Of a stretch of 56,534 nt of DNA, positions 26,009 through 38,107 are shown piece by piece. The stretch's first letter is position 1; each line of letters starts with the position of its first letter. The translations under genes and the position numbers were made by a program. This DNA is from Acidobacteriota bacterium. GTDB lineage: Bacteria; Acidobacteriota; Terriglobia; Bryobacterales; Bryobacteraceae. Below the pieces are notes generated by a model. The model had not been told where the DNA came from. It made no database searches and was given only the letters and a program-made list of their open reading frames with translations. Where the stretch lies: NCBI GenBank assembly GCA_026393985.1, contig JAPKZB010000077.1:17566-74099 (forward strand), read 5' to 3'.

Positions 26009-27546
26009 GCCTCGTCGATATCGAAAAAATGCCTACCGCGGAAAACTCCGCGATCCATCTGCACCCCACCGACAACGTCGCCGTCCTCCGCGTCCCCGTC
26101 TCCCCCGGCGCCGAACTCCGCGTCGGCGCCGTCACCGTCATTACCAAAGACTCCATCCCCGCCGGCCACAAAGTCTGCCTCAAGACCATCCCTGCCGGCG
26201 ATCGGATCTTCCGCTACGGCCAGGTCATCGGCCGCTCGAAGGTTTCGATCGAACCCGGCCAGCACATCCACACCCACAACGTGCTGTTTGAAGAGCAGAC
26301 CTTCAACTACGAGTTCCCCCCCGCCGAGGTCCCCTACCCGCCCCGCCCCGCCAATATCCCCACCTTCCTCGGCTACCCTCGCGAAGACGGCCGCGCCGGC
26401 ACCCGCAACTACGTCGCCGTCGTCGCCGCCTCCAACTGCGCCGCCCACACCGCCGAACTCATCGCCCACAGCTTCGACCCCGCCTCCCTGCCCCCCCACG
26501 TCGACGGCATCGTCGCCTTCCCCCACGGCGAAGGCTGCGGCCACTCCATCGGCCCCGATACCGACCAGCTCCGCCGCACCCTCGCCGGCGTCCTCGCCCA
26601 TCCCAACGTCGGCGCCGCCATCATCCTCGGCCTCGGCTGCGAAGTCAACCAAATCGACCACTACCTCGGACCCAACGCCCCCCGCAGCAGCCGCCTCATG
26701 GGCATGACCCTGCAAAACTCCGGCGGCACCCGCGGCGCCGTCGAAGCCGCCCGCAAGTTCATCAATGAGCAAATGGACGCCCTCGCCGCCGAAGAGCGCA
26801 AGGAACTCCCCGCCAGCCTCATCACCCTCGGCCTCAACTGCGGCGGGTCGGACTCCTTCTCCGGCATCACGGCCAACCCCGCCCTCGGCCACTGCTCAGA
26901 CCTGCTCGCCGCCATCGGCGCCGCCAGCATCCTCGCCGAAACCACCGAAATCATCGGCGCCGAACACCTCCTCGTCAAACGCGCCCGCAACCGCGCCATC
27001 GGTGAAAAACTCCTTCGCATGATCGCCGACTACAAGGAGTACCTCAACCAGTTCAAGGGCTCGAGCTTCAACGACAACCCCTCGCCCGGCAACAAAGAGG
27101 GCGGCCTCACCAACATCCTCGAAAAGAGCCTCGGCGCCGTCGCCAAAGGTGGCACCAGCACCCTCACCCAGGTCTATGAGTACGCCGAACGCATCACCGA
27201 ACCCGGCTTCGGCTTCATGAACACCCCCGGCTACGATCCCGTCTCCCTCTCCGGCCTCGCCGCCGGCGGCTGTAACGTCATCTGCTTCACCACCGGCCGC
27301 GGCTCCGCCATCGGCTTCCCCACCGTCCCCGTCGTCAAGGTCTCCACCAACTCGAACACCTTCCGCCGCATGCGCGACAACATGGACATCAACGCCGGCC
27401 GCATCGCCGACGGCGAAGCCACCGTCCAGCAGATCGGCCAGGAGATCTTCGACTTCATCCTCCGCGTCGCCAGCGGCGAGAAAACCTGCGCCGAGCGCCT
27501 CGGCCACCAGGAGTTCGTCCCCTGGCGCATCGGCCCCGTCATGTAA
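26005..27546 (+). CDS. UxaA-family altronate / galactarate-type dehydratase
   Basis: 513 residues from ATG 26005, which overlaps the stop of the HIT gene. Residues ~15-95 are a SAF domain (HPTDNVAVLRVPVSPGAEL ... GHKVCLKTIPAGD ... GQHIHTHNV). The large UxaA/GarD catalytic domain follows: YPREDGRAGTRNYVAVVAAS, FPHGEGCGHSIGPDT with a metal-ligand Cys/His, LGLGCEVNQI, LNCGGSDSFSGITANPALG and FMNTPGYDPVSLSGLAAGGC. In E. coli the SAF and catalytic parts are also one chain (~495 aa). The enzyme dehydrates an aldonate or aldarate to a 2-keto-3-deoxy acid; D-altronate, from galacturonate, is the best guess. UxaB/UxaC are not nearby. Confidence 0.92.
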   Translation: MSLVDIEKMPTAENSAIHLHPTDNVAVLRVPVSPGAELRVGAVTVITKDSIPAGHKVCLKTIPAGDRIFRYGQVIGRSKVSIEPGQHIHTHNVLFEEQTFNYEFPPAEVPYPPRPANIPTFLGYPREDGRAGTRNYVAVVAASNCAAHTAELIAHSFDPASLPPHVDGIVAFPHGEGCGHSIGPDTDQLRRTLAGVLAHPNVGAAIILGLGCEVNQIDHYLGPNAPRSSRLMGMTLQNSGGTRGAVEAARKFINEQMDALAAEERKELPASLITLGLNCGGSDSFSGITANPALGHCSDLLAAIGAASILAETTEIIGAEHLLVKRARNRAIGEKLLRMIADYKEYLNQFKGSSFNDNPSPGNKEGGLTNILEKSLGAVAKGGTSTLTQVYEYAERITEPGFGFMNTPGYDPVSLSGLAAGGCNVICFTTGRGSAIGFPTVPVVKVSTNSNTFRRMRDNMDINAGRIADGEATVQQIGQEIFDFILRVASGEKTCAERLGHQEFVPWRIGPVM

Positions 27547-27571
27547 CCACCCGGCATCCGGTCCGCGCGCC

Positions 27572-30157
27572 CTACGGTCGCGGGCCGTAATGCGGCAAGG
27601 GCGCCCCGGCCTCGTACGCCCCCAGGTCCGGCGCCTTGCCCGCATACCCGTCGTTCACCCCCGGCAGCACCACCCCCGCGTCCACCGCCCGCCCCCCCGG
27701 CTTCAGCCGGAAGTCCAACTCCCGGGCCTCGTAAACCGCGTACGGCTTCGCCGGGTCCGGCGGACGCAGGCTCTCAAAAATCCCGTAGTCCACCGCCAAC
27801 CCGTGCGCCTCCTGCCCCGTGGCCGCGCGCAGCGCTTCGAGCGTTGCCAACCGCTGCGTCCCCGCCCGGTCCGCCGGATAATCCACCGCCGCCCCACCCG
27901 CCGGCGACAGCCACTCAAACTGGTGCGCCGCCCCCGCGTTCAGCCCGTAGCCGTTATAGTCGTAGCTCGAATACGCCGTCGCGTTCGCAAACCGGAACAC
28001 GGGCCGGTTCGCCCCCGTACCCAGAAACAGGTTATTGCGGGCGTGCGTATTGGCAAACAGGTCCCCCGGTAGCGCCTCGGTCACCAGCGTGTTGTGATAG
28101 AGCACCATCCCCGTCGGCTTTACGTTGAACTTCAAGCCGCACCCCGTCGGCACGTGATAAATCACGTTCCGGATAAAGTACGCCGGCCCCCCGTAAACCG
28201 GCTGCGCGCTCAGCCCGCACTGCGCCGCGTTCACCCCCCGGTTCCGCATCACGCGGATGTTGTGCACCCCGCCGTCGGTCTCAATAAAGTCATCGGCCAT
28301 CAGGTGAATGTCGTTGTTGTAGAAGTCGATCGCCGAAGCCTGCCGCGCCGGGTCGGGGTCCGGCGAACCGTGGGTACAAACCGAAATCCCGTCGTGAAAG
28401 TAGGCGATGTAGTTGTGCCGCACCACGTGCCCGGCCCCGTAGAGCTTCACGGCGTGGTAGCTCTTCAGCGTGTTGGCGCCGTAGAGGCCGGGGTTGAACC
28501 AGCCCAGCAGCCGGTGCCGGTCGTCGCGGCCGAGCATCACGTTATCGGAGATCAGAAAGTCGTGCGACCCGGCAAACTGCGCGTTGACCGCAATGCCTAC
28601 GTCCTCAATCCGGCAGTTGCGAATCGTCAGCCCCCGCGCCCCGGCTACGTCCTTGATGCCACCTTGAAACGCGATCCCCGCGTTGCGAATCGTCAGGCCT
28701 TCGAAGATGTGGTGGTCGGCCGCCATCACGTCAAAGAGCGTAAAGGCCCCGTCGCCGTCGAAGATCACCTCCCCGTCGCCCGCGGCCCGGATCACAATCG
28801 GGCGCTGCGCCGTACCCTTCGCCGTCAGATGATAGGTGCCGTCAAAATCCAGGCCCGTCGGCTCGGAGTACCTCATCCGGTCGCCCCGGTACAAACCGGC
28901 ATGCACCAGAATCGTATCGCCGGACCGCACCGGCCGCTCGCTCACCACGGACCAGTCGCCGTTCCCCGACCCGTAGTAAGCCTTCTTCAGGCCCACAAAC
29001 GACGGCTCCTGCTTCGGCCCCTGCCAGGTGGGCGGGTACACATGCAGCACCCGCCCGTTCTTCACCGGCTGCGGCTCGCCCCGCGTCCGCACCTTCACCG
29101 TCCGCACCGCCTCGCGCAGCACGCCATCCGGGTCGCGCATCGTGAAGCGCGCCTCGTATTCCGTATCCGGCTCCAGATCAAGCACACTGCCCGCGAACTT
29201 CTCCGGCACCAGATAGTCAAGCCCGAGGTCGGGCCGGAACACCCGCTCCCCGCCCATCCGCAGCAGCGGCATACCCGGCTTCCACCCCGCCTCGCCCGTC
29301 TTGCGATAGGCCACCTCGACTGCGGAGTTCCGATTGTCATCGCCCGAAATCGGCCACTCAAAGCCCAGGCACAGCAGCGTCGGGCGCTCCACCAACAACT
29401 CCCCGGGGCTCACCGCGTAGTAAGCCTCGGCGCGCACCGGCGGCCTGTTAACGAAACGAACCCAACCGAACGACTGGGGCACGTGGAAGTTCGGCCGCGG
29501 CGCGTCGACCGGCGACCAAGTCGAATACTGCGCGTTGGTCTTGCCCCCGGCGCGGTTCAGGTTCAGCCGCCACTCATCGCCCTCGCGCGGCGGGGTGTGC
29601 GCGGCGTCGCGGACGAAGTTCTTTAGCGGAATGGCCAGCTCGAGCGTCCAGTACGTGTCGCCCGCCGCCTCGTGCTTCACCCGCCGCCCGTACAGCGAGG
29701 TGCGCAGCCGTACGCCCTCCGGTTCGGTGTTGAAGGGGCCGTTGTACCAGTCGGCGCGGATGAAGTTCAGCATCGTGCCGATCGCGTTGATCTCAAAGCC
29801 GTAGTAGTTGGTGACCTTCGCCGGGTTGGGGCTTACAAAGATCTCGACGGCATCGTCGAGCGACACCGGACCATGGCGTTCGACGACCTCGGCGGCGATA
29901 TGTTTATCGTGGCAGTAGTAGGCGACGTAGAGGTTCTCGTCGTCCCAAAGGATCTTCGCCACGGTCTGCTCTTTCTCCCCGGCCGTCCACCAGTTGAAGT
30001 GGAAGTCGCCCGCCGAAGGCGCCTGCCGCCAGGCGGGCTCATCAAGAATCCCATCGACGACAATCCGCCCGGCGGCCCGATAAATCTCGTAGCGCGGCAG
30101 CGGCTGCCCGAAAGCCACAATCAAGAACACAGAGAACAGCAACAGATGGCGCAGCAT
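27572..30157 (-). CDS. exported CBM9-like and right-handed beta-helix protein
   Basis: 861 residues from ATG 30157; a signal peptide (MLRHLLLFSVFLIVAFGQ) follows. Residues ~20-240 match the CBM9/DOMON type of sugar- or heme-binding sandwich: RIVVDGILDEPAWRQAP, WDDENLYVAYYCHDKH, DDAVEIFVSPNP, YWTLELAIPLKNF. A fibronectin-like part lies at about 250-360. From ~400 to 800 is a parallel beta-helix (GDTILVHAGLYRGDRM, IFEGLTIRNAGIAFQGG, HDFLISDNVMLGRDD, HVVRHNYIAYFHDGISV), as in pectate lyase-like or alginate-modifying proteins. No lyase active site is provable. It is convergent with the UxaA gene and divergent from the next TonB receptor, suggesting a uronate-polysaccharide theme (inference). Confidence 0.85.
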   Translation of the reverse strand: MLRHLLLFSVFLIVAFGQPLPRYEIYRAAGRIVVDGILDEPAWRQAPSAGDFHFNWWTAGEKEQTVAKILWDDENLYVAYYCHDKHIAAEVVERHGPVSLDDAVEIFVSPNPAKVTNYYGFEINAIGTMLNFIRADWYNGPFNTEPEGVRLRTSLYGRRVKHEAAGDTYWTLELAIPLKNFVRDAAHTPPREGDEWRLNLNRAGGKTNAQYSTWSPVDAPRPNFHVPQSFGWVRFVNRPPVRAEAYYAVSPGELLVERPTLLCLGFEWPISGDDNRNSAVEVAYRKTGEAGWKPGMPLLRMGGERVFRPDLGLDYLVPEKFAGSVLDLEPDTEYEARFTMRDPDGVLREAVRTVKVRTRGEPQPVKNGRVLHVYPPTWQGPKQEPSFVGLKKAYYGSGNGDWSVVSERPVRSGDTILVHAGLYRGDRMRYSEPTGLDFDGTYHLTAKGTAQRPIVIRAAGDGEVIFDGDGAFTLFDVMAADHHIFEGLTIRNAGIAFQGGIKDVAGARGLTIRNCRIEDVGIAVNAQFAGSHDFLISDNVMLGRDDRHRLLGWFNPGLYGANTLKSYHAVKLYGAGHVVRHNYIAYFHDGISVCTHGSPDPDPARQASAIDFYNNDIHLMADDFIETDGGVHNIRVMRNRGVNAAQCGLSAQPVYGGPAYFIRNVIYHVPTGCGLKFNVKPTGMVLYHNTLVTEALPGDLFANTHARNNLFLGTGANRPVFRFANATAYSSYDYNGYGLNAGAAHQFEWLSPAGGAAVDYPADRAGTQRLATLEALRAATGQEAHGLAVDYGIFESLRPPDPAKPYAVYEARELDFRLKPGGRAVDAGVVLPGVNDGYAGKAPDLGAYEAGAPLPHYGPRP

Positions 30158-30239
30158 GGAGTCATCATACGGTGTCGGAGCACTAAAGGGTGTCCCACGG
30201 GGCTTGTCTCCGTCATCAGAATTTGATAACGTCCCTCCC

Positions 30240-33703
<3,464 letters not shown>

Positions 33704-33704
<1 letters not shown>

Positions 33705-35302
33705 TGCGCTTGGCCGTTTTCTGGTGCGTTGGCTCAATAGGACTCTGCGCGGCCTGGTTGGTCGCGCAGAGTCCTCCCGTTTTTACAGCGACCGCTCTGC
33801 CTTTTACGCACCGCCATTCGCCAACGGCCCAAAAATATCTGCTCGAGACGATGGGCGGCGGCATCGCCCTGCTCGACTTCAACAACGACGGCCGGCTCGA
33901 TATCTTCCTCGTCAACGGCGGCAAGCTCGCCGATCCGACTCCCGAACCACCCGATTTCGCCCGGCGCGAGCCAGCCTTTCACAACCGGCTCTACCGCCAG
34001 ACGGCAACCGGGGCGTTTGTCGATGTTACTCGCGAGGCTGGTCTGGCCGACAGCCCTAACGTTTATGGCATGGGCGCCGCCACTGGCGATATCGACAACG
34101 ACGGCGACACCGACCTCTACCTCACCGCCTACGGCGAAAACACCCTGTACCGAAACAACGGCAACGGCACCTTCACCCGCACCGCCGAAGCCCGCACCGG
34201 CGGCTGGAGCGTCTCCGCCGCCTTTCTCGACTACGACAACGATGGCCTCCTCGACCTGTTCGTCGCCCGCTATCTCGACTGGACGATCGGACGCAACATC
34301 CTCTGCGGCACCCCCTTCCACGCCTACTGCCGGCCCGACAAGTTCCCCGGCGTCAGCAATGTTCTCTTCCATAACGAAGGCGACGGACGCTTCCTCGACG
34401 TAAGCCGCCAGACCGGCATCGCCGCGATCATCGGCAAAGCCATGGGCGTGGCCGTCAACGATTTTAACGGCGATGGCTATGCCGATATCGCCGTGGCCAA
34501 CGACGGCATGGAGCAGTTTCTGCTCCGCAATGAGCGGGGCGCCGCCTTTCGCGAAGTGGCCATCGAAGCCGGCGTCGCGCTTTCCGACGATGCGCGGACC
34601 TACGCGGGCATGGGCGTCAGTTTTGCCGACTACAACAACGACGGGCGCGCCGATCTCGTCATTACAAACCTTGCCCTTGAAAAGTACGCTCTCTACCGCA
34701 ACGAAGGCGACGGCAGCTTCCGCTATACGACGCTTGAAAGCGGTCTGGCGGCCGAAACAGCGCCGCATTCCGGCTGGGGCGTGGGACTCCACGATTTCGA
34801 TAACGATGGTCGCAAGGACCTGTTCGCTGCCCAGGGCCATGTGCTCGATAACGTCGAACGGATCCAATCCAACCTCCGCTATCTCGAAGAGCCGGGACTC
34901 TATTGGAACCGGGACGGACGGTTCCGCGCCGCGGCGCTCAACCTGCCACGCGTGGCCGGCCGCGGGGCCGCCTTCGGCGACATCAATAACGACGGACGGA
35001 TGGACGTCGTCCTGGCCGTCCTGGGAGGGCAGCCGATGGTGCTGCTGAACCGCTGGGGGCCGCCCGGACTCACCCTCCGGCTCCGCGGCGCGCGCGCCAA
35101 CCGTGACGGCATCGGGGCGGTGGTCACCGCCGGCGGCCAGACCCTCTATGCCACCACCAGCGGCAGCTACCTCGCCGCCAGCGACCACCGCGTTCACCTC
35201 GCACCCGGCGCCAGGCAGGTAGAGATCGTCTGGCCGGGCGGCGTGCGGCAGGTGGCGGCGTTGGGCGCCGGCCCATTGGCTACCATAGCGGAGAAGCCAT
35301 GA
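33704..35302 (+). CDS. exported CRTAC1-like protein (FG-GAP/VCBS repeats, ASPIC/UnbV C-terminus)
   Basis: 532 residues; the start overlaps the receptor stop by one base. A signal peptide is followed by a seven-bladed integrin-like propeller. Each blade carries a calcium-binding type loop: DFNNDGRLDIF, DIDNDGDTDLY, DYDNDGLLDLF, DFNGDGYADIA, DYNNDGRADLV, DFDNDGRKDLF and DINNDGRMDVV. The last ~90 residues are an ASPIC/UnbV domain (ANRDGIGAVVTAGG, SGSYLAASDHRVHLAPGA, VEIVWPGG). The protein is presumably at the cell surface or in the periplasm, where a propeller of this kind would bind a ligand or partner. It overlaps the TPR gene by four bases (ATGA). Confidence 0.92.
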
Positions 35303-36360
35303 TTGTCATTGTGTTGGCGGCGGCCTTGGCGCAGGGGGTGACGCCGGAACTGCGCGAGCGGGTGGAAAACGGACTGAAGGCGCGGGCGGCCGGAAATTGG
35401 GAAATGGCCATCCGGGAGTTCACGCGCGTGGTGGAGTTGGCGCCGGAGTTGGCCGCGGCTCACGTCAACCTGGGCAGCGCGTATTTCGCTATCAAAGACT
35501 ACGGGCGGGCTGTGCCCTCGCTGCAGCGGGCCGTCGCGTTGAATCCGGAGTTAGCCGGAGCGCAACAGATGCTGGGAACAGCGCTGCTGGCCCAGGGATG
35601 GGCCGCGGAAGCGATTCCCCATCTGGAGAAAGCAAAGGCCACGGCACTGCTGGGGGTGGCCCTGCTCGAGGCAGGCAAACCGCGGGAGGCAGTCGAGCCG
35701 TTGGAGGCGGCGGTAGCGGCAGCGCCGGAGGATATGGACCAGCTGTATTACCTCGCGCGCGCGCATGCGGAGTTATCCCGGCTGCTCATGGCGCGCCTCC
35801 TCGCCGGCGCCGGGCCGCGCGCCGAACAGGTTCGCGGAGAGGCGGCCATGAGCGCCGGCAAGACGGCCGAGGCAGAAAAGCACTTCCGCGCGGCGCTGGC
35901 AGGTCGGCCCGATCTGCCGAAAATCCATGCCGCGCTGGGCGAAATGTATCTGGAGCAGGCCAACTACGCGGCCGCCGAAAAAGAGTTCCGCGCCGAGGCG
36001 GCGTTGACGCCGGCTTCGGCCGAAGTAGCTTATAAATTGGGATTGAGCCTCGCGAATCTCGGACAGGGAGAGGCTGCGGTTGCCGAGTTGGAGCGATCAC
36101 TGCGCCTGCGCCCGGAGATGCCGCAAACGGCTCTCGAGTTGGGTAAAGCGCTGGCCGGATTAGGCCGCGCGAACGAGGCCGCGCAGGCGCTCGAAAAGGT
36201 AGTCACCTGGGAACCCGCCTCCCGGCTGGCCGAGGCCGCCTATCTGCAGTTGGCGCAGCTCTACCGCAAGCTGGGTCGAATGTCGGAGGCCGCGGCCGCG
36301 ACCGAAAAATTGCGCCGCCTGCGGCAGGCAGGTACATCGGCCGGTGGTGCTCCCCGATAG
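35299..36360 (+). CDS. exported TPR-repeat protein
   Basis: 353 residues, probably exported (short N-terminal hydrophobic stretch IVIVLAAALAQG). Tetratricopeptide repeats fill the rest: clear units include NWEMAIREFTRVVELAPELAA, DYGRAVPSLQRAVALNPELAG, KPREAVEPLEAAVAAAPED, NYAAAEKEFRAEAALTPASAE and GQGEAAVAELERSLRLRPEMP. TPRs are protein-protein scaffolds, so this may hold the receptor and CRTAC1 proteins together (inference). It is the third gene of the overlapped receptor-CRTAC1-TPR operon. Confidence 0.9.
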   Translation: MIVIVLAAALAQGVTPELRERVENGLKARAAGNWEMAIREFTRVVELAPELAAAHVNLGSAYFAIKDYGRAVPSLQRAVALNPELAGAQQMLGTALLAQGWAAEAIPHLEKAKATALLGVALLEAGKPREAVEPLEAAVAAAPEDMDQLYYLARAHAELSRLLMARLLAGAGPRAEQVRGEAAMSAGKTAEAEKHFRAALAGRPDLPKIHAALGEMYLEQANYAAAEKEFRAEAALTPASAEVAYKLGLSLANLGQGEAAVAELERSLRLRPEMPQTALELGKALAGLGRANEAAQALEKVVTWEPASRLAEAAYLQLAQLYRKLGRMSEAAAATEKLRRLRQAGTSAGGAPR

Positions 36361-36457
36361 CGTGGCGGCCTCCCACCCTGCGAGCCAGCAGATCGTCACC
36401 GGGAGAAATCATAAGGCTTGCCGCCGAGACTTACAAAAGATAAACTCAGCTTCCAGC

Positions 36458-38107
36458 ATGCGTGTGTTCCCCCTGATTCTGCTGGCCGCCTGCGCGCTCG
36501 CCGCCGCGCCGCCCAAGGCCGAATCCATCTTCCCCGTCAGCGGCCGCGCCGGCACCACTTTCCCCGCCCAAATCCGCACCACCGACGCCCAGGGCGCCTA
36601 CGCCATCTGGTTTGAATCCCCCGGCGCCACCGCCGAAATCCTCAAGGCCGAACCCGATCCGCCCCGCAAAAACGGCCAGATTCTCCACCTCACCCTCCGC
36701 CTCGCCGACTCCTTCGAGCAAACCACCCTCCGCGTCGTCACCCCCACCGGCGTCTCCACCCCCCTCCGCCTCCTCCGCCACCCCGAACCCACCGTCCTCG
36801 AAGCCCCCTCCCCCAAAGACCTCCCCACCCAGGCCCAACTCCTCCCCGCCCTGCCCGCTGCCGTCCAGGGCCGCATCGGCGAATCCGGCGAAGTCGACTA
36901 CTACCGCTTCCACGCCCAGGCCGGCGAAACCTGGACCTTTGAAACCATCTCCAGCCGCGGCCTCGACCCCGCCCTCTCCCTCTACCGCCCCGGCGGCAGT
37001 TGGTTCGACCCGGACCGCCCCACCCGCATCGCCTTCCGCGACGAAGCCGTCTCCTACCCCGACCTCCCCATCGAAGCCGCCCTCCGCCACCGCTTCGACA
37101 AAACCGGCGACTACTACGTCCGCGTCAACGGCTTCTGGGGCCACGGCGGACCCGGCCAGGAGTACACCCTCCGCATCCATCGCGGCGAACCGGCCATCCC
37201 CGCCAAGCCCCCAGCCCAGGCCGACGATTGGGCCGAACGAACCTGGGTCCGCCCCCTCGGCCCGGACCGCATGGAGCGCCTCGCCGCCCGCGCGCTCCCC
37301 GCCAAACCGACGCCCATCCCCGTCATCGACGCCGACGCCGAACCCCAAACCGTCCCCGTCCAGCCCCCCCAAATCCCGCTCCCCGCGCTCGTCGTCGGCG
37401 CCATCGAACGGCCCGGCGATATCGACCGCGCCCGTTTCACTGCCAAAGAAGGCGACCGCCTCACCTTTGAAATCGAAACGCCAGAAAAAACGCTGCCGCT
37501 GATCAACCCCTACCTCCGCGTCATCGACTCCGACGGCGTCGAAGCCTTCACCAACATCCTCTCCACCGTCAACTCGAACGGCAACGCCTCCAAGCAAATC
37601 AAACCCAAAACCATGTTCTCCTTCCCGCGCGGCGGCGAATTCACTCTCGAAATCCGGGATATCACCGCCGCCTACGGCGACCCCGGCATGCGCTACCGCC
37701 TGCTCGTCCGGCCCCAGGTGCCCCACCTCGGCGAAGTCACCATCACCGCCGACGCGCTCAACCTCGACCGCGGCAAAACCGCCAAACTCAGCGTCGTCAC
37801 CGACCAGGAGGAGGGCTTTGAAGGCTTCGTCGTCCTCTCCATCGACGGTCTCCCCCCGGGCGTCACCACCGTCACCGGCACCGAAGTCGAGCCGGACAGC
37901 CCGCCGCAGGAGTCCCAGGCCAAGCGCGAGCGGTTCGTGACCAAAAACAAGAAAGCGACCATCCTGCTGATGACCCGCGCCGACGCGCCCCTCACCCGCC
38001 TGCCCGCCGAAGGCCGCGTCTACGCCCAGCCCGTCGTCAACGGAACGCTGGGAGAGAAGATCCTGATCAAGAAGATTCCCATAATGGTGATTGGAGGTGT
38101 CCAATGA
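36458..38107 (+). CDS. exported PPC-domain protein
   Basis: 549 residues from ATG 36458; the longer in-frame start at 36344 overlaps the TPR gene and has no signal peptide. Signal peptide VFPLILLAACALAAAPP. An N-terminal beta-sandwich (~25-110) recalls exported Ig-like domains. Two bacterial pre-peptidase C-terminal type domains follow, the first with VQGRIGESGEVDYYRFHAQAG and GDYYVRVNGF, the second with GAIERPGDIDRARFTAKEGD and GEFTLEIRDITAAYGDPGMR. No protease domain is attached. A weak promoter match (TTGCCG, 17 bases, TAAACT at 36441-36446) sits just ahead. It overlaps the next gene by four bases, so it is translated with the PSD protein. Confidence 0.85.
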   Translation: MRVFPLILLAACALAAAPPKAESIFPVSGRAGTTFPAQIRTTDAQGAYAIWFESPGATAEILKAEPDPPRKNGQILHLTLRLADSFEQTTLRVVTPTGVSTPLRLLRHPEPTVLEAPSPKDLPTQAQLLPALPAAVQGRIGESGEVDYYRFHAQAGETWTFETISSRGLDPALSLYRPGGSWFDPDRPTRIAFRDEAVSYPDLPIEAALRHRFDKTGDYYVRVNGFWGHGGPGQEYTLRIHRGEPAIPAKPPAQADDWAERTWVRPLGPDRMERLAARALPAKPTPIPVIDADAEPQTVPVQPPQIPLPALVVGAIERPGDIDRARFTAKEGDRLTFEIETPEKTLPLINPYLRVIDSDGVEAFTNILSTVNSNGNASKQIKPKTMFSFPRGGEFTLEIRDITAAYGDPGMRYRLLVRPQVPHLGEVTITADALNLDRGKTAKLSVVTDQEEGFEGFVVLSIDGLPPGVTTVTGTEVEPDSPPQESQAKRERFVTKNKKATILLMTRADAPLTRLPAEGRVYAQPVVNGTLGEKILIKKIPIMVIGGVQ

